Part shown: in pieces, positions 29,751 through 38,060 of the stretch | Layout: each line of letters begins with the position of its first letter | Position numbering within the stretch: position 1 is the stretch's first letter | Assembly: GCF_009834125.1 (NCBI RefSeq) | Contig: NZ_CP047146.1 | Location: forward strand, 3,527,501-3,591,500 | Direction: 5' to 3' | DNA length: 64,000 nucleotides | Source: Streptomyces sp. GS7 | Lineage (GTDB): Bacteria > Actinomycetota > Actinomycetes > Streptomycetales > Streptomycetaceae | Made by a program: the position numbers and the translations under genes | Notes under the pieces: generated by a model | Told to the model about the DNA's origin: nothing | The model's database searches: none | The model's input: the letters and a program-made list of their open reading frames with translations, nothing else

Positions 29751-30539
29751 TCAGGCGGTGGTGCGGGCGGCGGGCGCCATCCCGTTGAGTGCGGTGCGCA
29801 GCGCGGCGTTGAAGGCGGCGGGGCGTTCCTGGTGCGGCATGTGGCCGGCGCCGGGGATGACCGAGACATCGGCGCCGGGTGTGAGCGCGGCACAGGTCCG
29901 GGGCACCTCCAGCGGGATCGCGGAGTCCAGCTCGCCGTGGAGGTAGTGGATCGGCACCTTCAGCCCGGGCAGGGTCGGGCGCGGGTCGTAGTCGCCGGCG
30001 GTGGCCTGGTGCTCGTCGATGTAGACGCCGGAGTCCAGGATCTGACGGACCGTCCAGTCGATGAGCGCGGGCGCGGTGCCCGGCGCGTACCACCCCGGCA
30101 CCCAGCCGGCGACCGTACCGGCCCGGTCGCGGCGCAGATCGGCCACCAGCTGCGCCTGCTGCCGGGCCGAGGGCCAGTAACCCGGCGCACCCACCGGGAC
30201 CACGCCGCCGATCAACTCCGGGCGTCGCACCCCCAGTTCGATGGCGAAGGCGCCGCCGACCGACGAGCCGACGACCACCGGACGCTCCAGCCGCAGTGCG
30301 CCGATCAGCACTACCAGGTCGCTGGCCACCCCGGCGATGGTGTTGCCGCGGGCCGGCCGGGCCGACCGCCCGCAGCCCCGCCAGTCCACGGTGACCACCC
30401 GGTGGTCACCGGCGAACTCGGGCAGCTGCGCGCCCCAGGTGCGCCCGCTGGTCCCCCAGCCGTGCACGAACAGCAGCGCCGGGCCGGTCCCCTCGTCCTC
30501 GTAGTGGAGCGTGGTGTCGTTGACGTCCAGACAGGGCAT
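29751..30539 (-). CDS. alpha/beta hydrolase under a divergent LysR promoter
   Basis: The 262-residue protein starts at ATG 30539 behind GGGGAGGA. Motifs are LFVHGWGTSGRTW, VDWRGCGRS, the nucleophile VVGSSVGGAFA (Ser in G-S-S-V-G), HGELDSAIPLE and the His in IPGAGHMPHQE. It resembles esterase/meta-cleavage hydrolases. The divergent regulator gene 170 bases away suggests inducible expression. Confidence 0.85.
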   Translation of the reverse strand: MPCLDVNDTTLHYEDEGTGPALLFVHGWGTSGRTWGAQLPEFAGDHRVVTVDWRGCGRSARPARGNTIAGVASDLVVLIGALRLERPVVVGSSVGGAFAIELGVRRPELIGGVVPVGAPGYWPSARQQAQLVADLRRDRAGTVAGWVPGWYAPGTAPALIDWTVRQILDSGVYIDEHQATAGDYDPRPTLPGLKVPIHYLHGELDSAIPLEVPRTCAALTPGADVSVIPGAGHMPHQERPAAFNAALRTALNGMAPAARTTA

Positions 30540-30651
30540 GCGCTTCCTCCCCTTCCTCTGCTTCCTCGCCTGCCGCAGGGCCTCGCCTGCGCCGATGCCT
30601 CCACCCAACCGCGATCGCGGTGTCCGACCAACGGGCGATCCGCGCCTACAC

Positions 30652-30681
30652 TGATCGCGAGCAGTGATCGATGAGTGATCG
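30652..30681. promoter_or_regulatory. triple TGATCG repeat in the LysR-hydrolase divergent promoter
   Basis: TGATCG occurs at 30652-30657, 30665-30670 and 30676-30681, spacings of 13 and 11 bases. A GCGATCGC palindrome lies upstream near 30611. LysR proteins bind multiple half-sites on one face of the helix, so this is the likely control region. Confidence 0.45.
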
Positions 30682-30708
30682 ACAGGGGGTCACGGCGATC
30701 GGGGGGCC

Positions 30709-31614
30709 ATGGAGATCCGTCAGCTGCGCTACTTCCTCACCGTGGCGGAGGAACTGCACTTCGGCCGCGCCGCCGAGCGGCTGCACATCGTGCAGTCCGC
30801 GGTGAGCCAGCAACTCCGCCGGCTGGAGCGCGAACTGGGCACCGAGCTGTTCACCCGCTCCACCCGCACCGTCCGGCTCACCGAGGCCGGCAGCCGGCTG
30901 CTCCCGTACGCCAGGGAGATGCTCACCCTCCAGGCGCGCGCCCGGGAAGCCCTCGACGAGCTGCGCGCCGAACAGGCCGCGACGGTGCGTCTGGGCACCA
31001 GCTCCGGCCTCGGCGCGCGGCTGGACGCGGTACTCGCCGCCTTCGCCCGGCTCGCCGACCACGCCCAGCTGGAACTCGTCTCCGGCAGCACCGAGGAACG
31101 CCTCCGGCAGGTGCGCTCCGGTGAGCTGGACGCGACCCTGCTGCGCGGCGAACGGGACGATGCCGGGCTGGAGTTCCTGCCGCTGTGGCAGGACGCGCTG
31201 ATGGCGGCGCTGCCCGCCCGCCACGAACTCGCCGCACACGAGACCGTCGAGCTGGCCCGGCTCGCCGGGCTGCCGCTGCGGCTGTCGCCGCACTCCCGCA
31301 ACCCCGCCCTGCACGACCTGGTCATGCGCTCCTGCCGGCAGGCCGGCTACGAGCCCGTGGCGGGGCCGGAGTTCACCAACGCCCAGGACACCCTGGCCGC
31401 GATCGGGTACGGCAAGCCGTCCTGGACGGTGTTCTACGCCCCGCACGCCGTTCAACTGCCGGTGCCCGGCGTGGTGTTCCGCCCGCTGTGCGATCCCGTC
31501 CCCAGGATGCGGAGCTATCTCGCGGTACGGCCCGACCCGCCGGGGGCAGGACTGCGCGCGCTGATCGAGGCGTGCCACGCCGCCGCGGAGGCGGGCCCGG
31601 GGCAGCCGGGCTGA
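30709..31614 (+). CDS. LysR-family transcriptional regulator
   Basis: The 301-residue protein begins with the classical LysR winged helix: MEIRQLRYFLTVAEELHFGRAAERLHI, VQSAVSQQLRRLERELGTELFTRSTRTVRLT. A periplasmic-binding-protein-like effector domain follows (about 90-295). It is divergent from the two alpha/beta hydrolase genes and probably regulates them. Confidence 0.92.
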   Translation: MEIRQLRYFLTVAEELHFGRAAERLHIVQSAVSQQLRRLERELGTELFTRSTRTVRLTEAGSRLLPYAREMLTLQARAREALDELRAEQAATVRLGTSSGLGARLDAVLAAFARLADHAQLELVSGSTEERLRQVRSGELDATLLRGERDDAGLEFLPLWQDALMAALPARHELAAHETVELARLAGLPLRLSPHSRNPALHDLVMRSCRQAGYEPVAGPEFTNAQDTLAAIGYGKPSWTVFYAPHAVQLPVPGVVFRPLCDPVPRMRSYLAVRPDPPGAGLRALIEACHAAAEAGPGQPG

Positions 31615-31637
31615 GCGGGCGCCCGCCTCCCTCAGCC
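31609..31637. terminator. bidirectional hairpin between lysR and the response regulator gene
   Basis: GGCTGAG (31609-31615) pairs with CTCAGCC (31631-31637). The inner CGGGCGCCCG can pair further. The arms overlap both convergent stop codons. Confidence 0.5.
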
Positions 31638-32324
31638 GGCCCGCGACCGGGCATACAGGTGCTCGGGCCGCCCGGTGTCGCCGTACTTGAGGGTCAGCCG
31701 GATGCGGCCGGTGCGTTCCAGGTGCTTGAGGTAGCGCTGGGCGGTGGAGCGGCTGACCCCGGCGCGCTCGGCGACGTCCTGGGCGGAGAGCGGGAGCCCG
31801 GCCTCGTCCAGGATCCGGCGGATCAGGTCGACGGTCGCCGCGGAGTGGCCCTTGGGCAGCTCGGAGTGCGGGGACCCGGGGGTCCGCAGGGCCGCGAAGA
31901 TCCGGTCCACCTGTTCCTGCCCGGCCTCGCCGTCACCGCTCACGCCCTCGACGGTGCGGCGCAGCGCGGCATAGCCGTCCAGTTTGGCGCGCAGCCCCGA
32001 GAACCCGAAGGGCTTGACCAGGTATTGCAGTGCGCCGTACCGCATCGCGGCCTGCACGGTGGCCACGTCGCGGGCCGCGGTCACCATGATCACGTCGGTG
32101 TGGTGGCCCAGCTGCCGCAGCCGCCGCACCAGGGCCAGACCCGTCTCGTCCGGCAAGTAGTGGTCGAGCAGCACCAGATCGACCGGGGTGCGCTCCAACG
32201 TGGCGAGCGCCTGGGCCGCCGTATGGGCCCGGCCGGCGACGCGGAAGCCGGGCACCTGGGTCACATACGCGGCATTGATCTCCGCGACGCGGAAGTCGTC
32301 GTCCACGACAAGGACATCGATCAT
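31632..32324 (-). CDS. CitB/DcuR-type response regulator
   Basis: This is a 230-residue protein. The receiver domain MIDVLVVDDDFRVAEIN has its phospho-acceptor Asp in LVLLDHYLPDETG and Lys in YLVKPFGF. The C-terminal helix-turn-helix is DEAGLPLSAQDVAERAGVSRSTAQRYLKHLERTGRI, the layout of CitB/DpiA/DcuR regulators. Its ATG overlaps the kinase stop (ATGA), so the kinase and regulator are coupled. The likely target is the divergent ABC importer operon. Confidence 0.93.
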   Translation of the reverse strand: MIDVLVVDDDFRVAEINAAYVTQVPGFRVAGRAHTAAQALATLERTPVDLVLLDHYLPDETGLALVRRLRQLGHHTDVIMVTAARDVATVQAAMRYGALQYLVKPFGFSGLRAKLDGYAALRRTVEGVSGDGEAGQEQVDRIFAALRTPGSPHSELPKGHSAATVDLIRRILDEAGLPLSAQDVAERAGVSRSTAQRYLKHLERTGRIRLTLKYGDTGRPEHLYARSRAG

Positions 32325-33985
32325 GGTGACTCTCCTGTGGCGGTGAGCTGACGGGAGGCGGCAGGGGAGGGGGCGTGCTCCCGGGTGAGCCGCTCGGGCG
32401 CGAGCGCTTCGGGCAGCACGACGGTGAAGACCGCCCCGCCGCCCGCGCGGGCGGTCACCCGGGCCATCCCGCCGTAGCGCTCGGACAGTCGGCGCACCAG
32501 GGCGAGGCCGATGCCCCGGCCCCGGGAGGAGACGGTGGCGCTCTTCGTGGACCAGCCCTCGGCGAAGATCCGCTCGCGCCTGTCGGGCGGCACCCCGGGC
32601 CCGGTGTCGCTGACCCGCAGGACCGCGGTGGTGCCTTCGGGGCGCAGCTCCACCTCGATGAAGGGCTCGGCGCAGCGGCGCTCCGCGGTGGCGTCCAGCG
32701 CGTTGTCGATCAGATTGCCCAGGACGGTCACCAGGTCGCGCGGGTCGACCACCGCGTCGGGCAGCAGCGTCGCCGGGGAGATCCGCAGCGCCACACCGCG
32801 CTCGGCGGCGATCGCCGCCTTGCCGACCAGCAGCGCGGACAGCAACGGGTCGTGCACCCGCTCGGCGATCTGCTCCGCGGACGCCCGGTGCTCGCTGGCG
32901 ACCTCCGCGACGAACTCCACCGCCGTGTCGTACCGCCCCAGTTCGAGCAGTCCGCGGAGCGTGTGCAACTGGTTGGCGTGCTCGTGGTCCTGGGCCCGCA
33001 GCGCGTCCAGCAGGCCCTGGGTGCTGTCCAGTTCCCGGCCCAGCAGCTCCAGTTCGGTGCGGTCGCGCAGGGTCACCACGGCCCCGCCGTCGCGGGTCGG
33101 CACGCGGTTGGCGACCAGCACCCGCCCGCCGCTGACGGCCAGCAGATCGCTGCCGTCCACCCGTCCCGCCAGGACGTCCGTGGTGCGCCCCGGCGGCAGC
33201 ACCTCGTCCAGGGCGCGGCCCGCGGTGCCCGCGTCGAGCCCGAGCAGCCGTCCGGCCTCGTCGTTGACCAGCCGGATCCGGCCCTTCCGGTCGAAGGCGA
33301 CCACGCCCTCCCGGATGCCGTGCAGCATCGCCTCGCGCTCGGCCAGCAGCGCGGAGATGTCGGCGGTGGCGACCCCGTGCGTACGGCGGCGCAGACTGCG
33401 GGCGACCCCCACCGCGGCCAGCACGCCGACCGCGAGCGCGACTCCCGCGTAGCGCAGCAGCCCGGGGATGGTGCCCAGCAGCAGCCCGTGCACGCTGTCG
33501 TAGGCGATCCCGACCGAGACCGCGCCGACGATCCGGCCGCCGGCGTCGCGCAGCGGCACCTTCGCGCGCGCCGAGCGGCCCAGCGTGCCGGTGTCGATCT
33601 GGCGGACCTCGCGGCCGGCCAGGGTCCGGCTGGGGTCGGTGGAGACGTGGTGGCCGATCTCGGCGGTGTTGGTGTGCGACCAGCGCACCCCGTGGGTGTC
33701 CATCACCACGACGTACAGCGCCCCGGTGGACCGGCGGATCCGTTCCGCGGTGGACTGCACCGGGCCGTGCGGCGCCGGTGCGGAGGCGACCAGGTTGCGG
33801 GCCAGTTCCGGGTCCGCGGCGGCGGTCTGGGCGATGGCCTGCGCCCGGCGCATCGCCTGGTCGTCCAGTACATGGCTGAACGGGGCGAGGAACAGGCCGG
33901 TGGCCAGCACCATCACCCCCGTCGTGATGGCCAGTTGCGTGATCAGGACCTGTGCGAAGACGCGACGGGGCCAGTGGATCCGCAT
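32321..33985 (-). CDS. CitA/DcuS-type sensor histidine kinase
   Basis: The 554-residue protein starts at ATG 33985. A membrane helix (~15-35), an extracellular Cache-like sensor (~36-175) with ALYVVVMDTHGVRWSHT, a second helix and a cytoplasmic PAS domain are followed by the family phosphoacceptor motif QDHEHANQLHTLRGLLELG. The ATPase domain has the N-box GNLIDNALDA, SDTGPGVP and GRGIGLALVRRL. CitA/DcuS sensors bind small carboxylates outside the cell, hinting at an organic-acid-like ligand. Confidence 0.93.
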   Translation of the reverse strand: MRIHWPRRVFAQVLITQLAITTGVMVLATGLFLAPFSHVLDDQAMRRAQAIAQTAAADPELARNLVASAPAPHGPVQSTAERIRRSTGALYVVVMDTHGVRWSHTNTAEIGHHVSTDPSRTLAGREVRQIDTGTLGRSARAKVPLRDAGGRIVGAVSVGIAYDSVHGLLLGTIPGLLRYAGVALAVGVLAAVGVARSLRRRTHGVATADISALLAEREAMLHGIREGVVAFDRKGRIRLVNDEAGRLLGLDAGTAGRALDEVLPPGRTTDVLAGRVDGSDLLAVSGGRVLVANRVPTRDGGAVVTLRDRTELELLGRELDSTQGLLDALRAQDHEHANQLHTLRGLLELGRYDTAVEFVAEVASEHRASAEQIAERVHDPLLSALLVGKAAIAAERGVALRISPATLLPDAVVDPRDLVTVLGNLIDNALDATAERRCAEPFIEVELRPEGTTAVLRVSDTGPGVPPDRRERIFAEGWSTKSATVSSRGRGIGLALVRRLSERYGGMARVTARAGGGAVFTVVLPEALAPERLTREHAPSPAASRQLTATGESP

Positions 33986-34100
33986 GCGGTCCCCCTTGTC
34001 TCGGCGGCCCTGCGCAGCTTTGCGGAACCGACTCTTTCCGTTGATCTCCGATGAACGCAACGTAAGCCGCCGCGGCCCTGCTGCCCACCCTCTGTCGAAC

Positions 34101-34139
34101 CTTTGTTGTTCTAGCGTGAGCAAAATGGGCACAACAGGG
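34101..34139. promoter_or_regulatory. possible operator in the kinase-ABC divergent region
   Basis: TGTTGT (34104-34109) and ACAACA (34131-34136) form a widely spaced inverted repeat with some further flanking agreement, in the 227-base divergent region. It could bind the response regulator. It is short and may be chance. Confidence 0.3.
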
Positions 34140-34212
34140 TTTGCGCGCAGAAAGACCGCTTGCGCCCACAAGGCTGCCGCAGCGGCCCGGCTCGCTCCTA
34201 GCCTCCCGCTCC

Positions 34213-35028
34213 ATGAACAGCCACACGAGCCCCGCCATCGAGCTGCGGGGGGCGAGCAAGACCTTCCGCACCCCCTCGGGCGGACTGCACACCGCCGTCC
34301 GGGACCTGGACCTGACCGTCGAACGCGGCGAGTTCGTCGCCGTGGTCGGCCCCACCGGTTGCGGTAAGTCGACGACCCTGACCCTGGTCAGCGGATTGGA
34401 AGAGCCCACCGAAGGCGATGTCCTGGTCGCCGGTGAACCGGTCCGCGGCATCGGCGACAAGGTCGGCTTCGTCTTCCAGCAGGACGCCGTCTTCCCCTGG
34501 CGCACCGTGCTGTCCAACGTGATGGCCGGCCCGCGCTTCCGCGGCGTCCCCAAGGCCGTGGCCAGGGAGCGGGCCCGTGAATGGCTCGCCCGGGTCGGCC
34601 TCGCCGCCTTCGAGGACCGCTACCCCCACCAGCTCTCCGGCGGCCAGCGCAAGCGCGTCGCCCTCGCCGCGACCTTCGTCAACGACCCCGAGATCCTGCT
34701 CATGGACGAGCCGTTCTCCGCGCTCGACGTCCAGACCCGGGCCCTGATGTCGGACGAACTCCTGGACCTGTGGTCCGGAACCGGCGCCTCCGTCGTCTTC
34801 GTCACCCACGACCTCGAAGAGTCCATCGCCCTCGCCGACAAGGTCGTCGTCATGACCGCGGGACCGGCGACCGTCAAGGAGGTCTTCGCCATCGACCTGC
34901 CGCGCCCCCGCCGGGTCGAGTCGGTGCGGCTGGAGCCGCGGTTCATCGAGATCTACCGGGAGATCTGGTCCTCGCTCGGCGAAGAGGTCCGCATCACCCG
35001 CGAAAGGGGTGCCGCCCATGCCGCCTGA
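34213..35028 (+). CDS. ABC importer ATPase, nitrate/sulfonate/taurine type
   Basis: The 271-residue ATPase starts at the ATG at 34213; there is no good ribosome-binding site, so a leaderless message is possible. Walker A is VGPTGCGKST, the Q-loop VFQQDAVFPWRTV, the signature LSGGQRKRVAL and Walker B LLMDEPFSALD, with H-loop VTHDLEESI. The PWRTV after the Q-loop is typical of SsuB/TauB/NrtD ATPases. It energises the permease encoded next, with which it overlaps by 11 bases. Confidence 0.92.
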   Translation: MNSHTSPAIELRGASKTFRTPSGGLHTAVRDLDLTVERGEFVAVVGPTGCGKSTTLTLVSGLEEPTEGDVLVAGEPVRGIGDKVGFVFQQDAVFPWRTVLSNVMAGPRFRGVPKAVARERAREWLARVGLAAFEDRYPHQLSGGQRKRVALAATFVNDPEILLMDEPFSALDVQTRALMSDELLDLWSGTGASVVFVTHDLEESIALADKVVVMTAGPATVKEVFAIDLPRPRRVESVRLEPRFIEIYREIWSSLGEEVRITRERGAAHAA

Positions 35029-35893
35029 GACCGCCACCGCACCGGCCGCCCACGGCAGGGCCGGCGCCGCCGGATCCCGTACGCACGCCAGGGCCCGGGC
35101 CGCCCGGAACCACCGGATCCTCGTCCACGGCACCCGGGTACTGCTCCTCGTGGGGTTGCTCGGCCTCTGGGAGTGGCTGGCCCGCGCCGCCGTCATCGAC
35201 CCCTTCAACTTCTCGATGCCGTCGAAGATCTGGGACCAGATCACCCAGTGGGCGCTCGACGGCACCCCGCAGGGCCCCCTCGTGGAGCAGATCTGGTACA
35301 CGCTCTACGAGGCGCTGCTCGGCTGGGTCATCGGCGTCCTCGGGGGTGTCCTCCTCGGCATCGCGCTCGGCCGGATCCGCTTCCTGGCCGACGTGCTCGG
35401 CCCCTACATCAAGGTCCTCAACGCGCTGCCGCGGATCGTCCTGGCCCCGATCTTCATCATCGGGCTCGGTCTCGGACCCGCCTCGAAGGTCGCCTCCGCC
35501 GTCGTCCTGGTCTTCTTCCCGGTGTTCTTCAACGCCTTCCAGGGAGCCCGCGAGGTCGACCGCAACCTCGTCGCCAACTCCCGGATCCTGGGCGCCAGCA
35601 ACCGCCAGGTCACCCTCCAGGTCGTCATCCCCTCCGCCACCTCCTGGATCTTCACCAGCCTGCACGTCAGCTTCGGCTTCGCCCTGATCGGCGCCATCGT
35701 CGGCGAGTACCTCGGCGCGACGAAGGGCCTGGGCCTGCTCGTCTCGGCCTCCCAGGGCACCTTCAACGCCGCCGGCGTCTACGCGGCCATGGTCATCCTC
35801 GCCGTCGTCGCCCTGCTCGCCGAAGGGGTGCTGGCCTTCCTCGAAAAGCGGCTCTTCCGCTGGAAGCCGGCCGACCCCGGCGAGGCCCGCTGA
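35018..35893 (+). CDS. ABC importer permease, SsuC/TauC type
   Basis: The 291-residue protein starts at ATG 35018 (an in-frame GTG at 35009 is also possible), about ten bases after AAAGGGG. About six transmembrane helices follow a basic N-terminal tail. The BPD_transp_1 coupling loop is present around ANSRILGASNRQVTLQVVIPSATSWIFTSL, with E-A-A-like spacing. It forms a homodimeric channel for the substrate delivered by the lipoprotein downstream. Confidence 0.92.
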   Translation: MPPETATAPAAHGRAGAAGSRTHARARAARNHRILVHGTRVLLLVGLLGLWEWLARAAVIDPFNFSMPSKIWDQITQWALDGTPQGPLVEQIWYTLYEALLGWVIGVLGGVLLGIALGRIRFLADVLGPYIKVLNALPRIVLAPIFIIGLGLGPASKVASAVVLVFFPVFFNAFQGAREVDRNLVANSRILGASNRQVTLQVVIPSATSWIFTSLHVSFGFALIGAIVGEYLGATKGLGLLVSASQGTFNAAGVYAAMVILAVVALLAEGVLAFLEKRLFRWKPADPGEAR

Positions 35894-35949
35894 CCGCGCC
35901 GCGGCCCGCCGACCCTCCCGCCCATCCGCCCCCTCACAAGGACGTGTCC

Positions 35950-36984
35950 ATGCGCACCCAGCTCAAGCTCTCCGCCGCGGTGGCCGCCGCCGCGCTCGCC
36001 CTCACCGGCCTGACCGCCTGCGGCGGCGGCTCCTCCCCGGATGCCTCCGCGGACGCCAAGGACGGCAAGCTCAAGATCATGGTGGGCGGCCTCGACAAGG
36101 TCATCTACCTCCCCGCCCGGCTCACCCAGCAGCTCGGCTACTTCAAGGCCGAGGGCCTCGACGTCACCCTGCTCACCGAACCGGCCGGCGTCCAGGCCAC
36201 CACCTCCCTGCTCTCCGGCGACGTCCAGGGCGTCGTCGGCTTCTACGACCACACCCTCGACCTCCAGGCGAAGAACAAGCAGGTCGAATCGGTGGTCCAG
36301 CTGGCGCAGACCCCCGGCGAGGTGGAGTTGGTCGCCGACAAGGCCGCCGGCGACATCACCTCCCCCAAGGACTTCAAGGGCAAGACGCTCGGCGTCACCG
36401 GCCTCGGCTCGTCCACCGACTTCCTCACCAAGTACCTGGCGGTCAAGAACGGCGTCAAGACAGAGGACTTCCACACGGTCGGGGTCGGCGCCGGGCAGAC
36501 CTTCCTCGCCGCCTTCCAACAGGGCTCCATCCAGGGCGGAATGACCACCGACCCGACCGTGGCGCAGGTCCTCGACAAGAACCTCGGCAAGGTGCTCGTC
36601 GACATGCGCACCCCTGAAGGCTCCCGGCAGGCGCTCGACGGCCTCTACCCCTCCTCCAGCCTCTACATGAGCACGGACTGGGTGAACAGCCACAAGGACA
36701 CCGTCCAGAAGCTCGCCAACGCCTTCGTCAGGACCCTCAGGTGGATGTCCGTCCACACACCCGAGGAGATCGCCGCGAAGATGCCCGCCGACTACGCGCA
36801 GGGCGGCAAGGAGCTCTACGCCAAGGCCATCAAGAACACCCTCCCGATGTTCACCAAGGACGGCGTGATGCCCGCCGACGGCCCCGCGACCGTCGAGCGC
36901 GTCCTGAAGTCCTTCAACCCCAACCTCAAGAACGCCTCCATCGACCTGAAGAAGACCTACACCACCGAGTTCGTCAAGAAGTGA
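35950..36984 (+). CDS. substrate-binding lipoprotein, NMT1/THI5-like family
   Basis: The 344-residue protein begins with a lipoprotein signal peptide (MRTQLKLSAAVAAAALALTG) and the lipobox LTAC, Cys27. The mature part is an NMT1/THI5/SsuA-type binding fold: LDKVIYLPARLTQQLGYFKAEGLDV, AGVQATTSLLSGDVQGVVGFYDH, and LGVTGLGSSTDFLTKYLAVKNG. It binds substrate outside the membrane and passes it to the permease. The ligand may be a sulfonate, an aromatic acid or a pyrimidine precursor; the CitA-type sensor next door favours a carboxylate-like compound. Confidence 0.9.
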   Translation: MRTQLKLSAAVAAAALALTGLTACGGGSSPDASADAKDGKLKIMVGGLDKVIYLPARLTQQLGYFKAEGLDVTLLTEPAGVQATTSLLSGDVQGVVGFYDHTLDLQAKNKQVESVVQLAQTPGEVELVADKAAGDITSPKDFKGKTLGVTGLGSSTDFLTKYLAVKNGVKTEDFHTVGVGAGQTFLAAFQQGSIQGGMTTDPTVAQVLDKNLGKVLVDMRTPEGSRQALDGLYPSSSLYMSTDWVNSHKDTVQKLANAFVRTLRWMSVHTPEEIAAKMPADYAQGGKELYAKAIKNTLPMFTKDGVMPADGPATVERVLKSFNPNLKNASIDLKKTYTTEFVKK

Positions 36985-37022
36985 CCACACGGCGGAGAGC
37001 CGCGCCGCGGACGCCGTGACGC

Positions 37023-37066
37023 CCCTGGGGCCTGTCCGACCCTGACCCACCGGACAGGCTCCAGGG
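37023..37066. terminator. 16-bp terminator hairpin between the ABC operon and the M15 lipoprotein gene
   Basis: Arms 37023-37038 and 37051-37066 pair over 16 positions with one G-T pair, around the core CCTGTCCG/CGGACAGG and a 12-base loop. It serves the ABC operon on the plus strand and the conflict block on the minus strand. Confidence 0.7.
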
Positions 37067-37067
37067 A

Positions 37068-38060
37068 TCAGCTGCGGAACCCCATGTGCACATGATCCCG
37101 ATGCGTGTCGTCCGAGAAGAACTGGTCGGCCGCTCCCCCCGGCAACTGGAGCGGCCCGCCGACGTTGTACGACCCGGCGGCGGCCGCCGCCCGCATGAAC
37201 TCCTCGACCAGCGCCCGCGACGTCCCCGGATCGACCACCGCATGCCCGTCGATCCGCCACACGTCGACGGCCCGCCCCCGCGGATGGTCGCTGGGCCGGT
37301 CCGTCCCGAACACGTTCAGCGGATGCCCGGACCGCACCACGCTCACGTCGATCCGGTACGTACGGGCCAGGTCCAGCAGTGCCCGCACGACGCTCGCACG
37401 GACCTGCCCGCTGCGGATGTCCGCAACCGCCGCCGGCGGCAACCGGATCGACGTCCCCGCGTCCAGCAAACGCTGCGCCTCGGGGCTCAGCGCCGCCGCC
37501 GGCGCCCCGGGCTCGGCCGGATGCAGGGCCGCCACCTCCCACCGCGGCCGGGCCTTCCGCAGCCGCACGTCCACCGTCGTCCCGCCGGCCACCACCGCCC
37601 CGTCCCCGCGCCGCACCCACTGCCGGCACACCACCAGCACACTCGCCGAGTCCGCCAGAATCCCCCCGTACTGCGCGTCCACCACCTCCAGCACCGCCTG
37701 CGCACCCCCGGGCCGGAGCGCCCCCGCCTGATCCACCAGCGTCGGCTCCAGCCCCAGCGCCCCCACCCGCGCCATCGCCGCATCCCGCTCCCCGGCCGGC
37801 CAGGACCCGATGGCCTGCACCAGTTCCACGGCCCGCACCTTCACCTCGGGCTGCACATCCCCCGGACTGGGCCGCCAGGCCGGGACCTTCGGGAGCCCGG
37901 CGAGCGTGGCGGTCGCAGCGGGGCGCGGCGAGGCGGGCGCGCCGCCCCGGCTTCCGCCCGAGCACCCGGCGACCCCCAGCAGCACCGCGGGCGCCCCCTT
38001 GAGGAGCGTCCGCCGGCGGGGGAGCAGGCCGTCCGGACCGCGGTGGTCGGCGATGCTCAT
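37068..38060 (-). CDS. Tat-type lipoprotein with M15-like peptidase domain
   Basis: The 330-residue protein carries a twin-arginine-like signal (LPRRRTLLKG) with lipobox VAGC near residue 33. The C-terminal ~130 residues contain the zinc-peptidase M15 pattern SDHPRGRAVDVW (S-x-H-x-x-G-x-A-x-D) and HRDHVHMGF, as in VanY-like D-Ala-D-Ala carboxypeptidases. The middle ~130 residues are a DUF-like domain. Its ATG overlaps the stop of a trypsin-like protease gene (ATGA), tying it to the block running from 45779. It could cut peptidoglycan at the outer face. Confidence 0.75.
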   Translation of the reverse strand: MSIADHRGPDGLLPRRRTLLKGAPAVLLGVAGCSGGSRGGAPASPRPAATATLAGLPKVPAWRPSPGDVQPEVKVRAVELVQAIGSWPAGERDAAMARVGALGLEPTLVDQAGALRPGGAQAVLEVVDAQYGGILADSASVLVVCRQWVRRGDGAVVAGGTTVDVRLRKARPRWEVAALHPAEPGAPAAALSPEAQRLLDAGTSIRLPPAAVADIRSGQVRASVVRALLDLARTYRIDVSVVRSGHPLNVFGTDRPSDHPRGRAVDVWRIDGHAVVDPGTSRALVEEFMRAAAAAGSYNVGGPLQLPGGAADQFFSDDTHRDHVHMGFRS

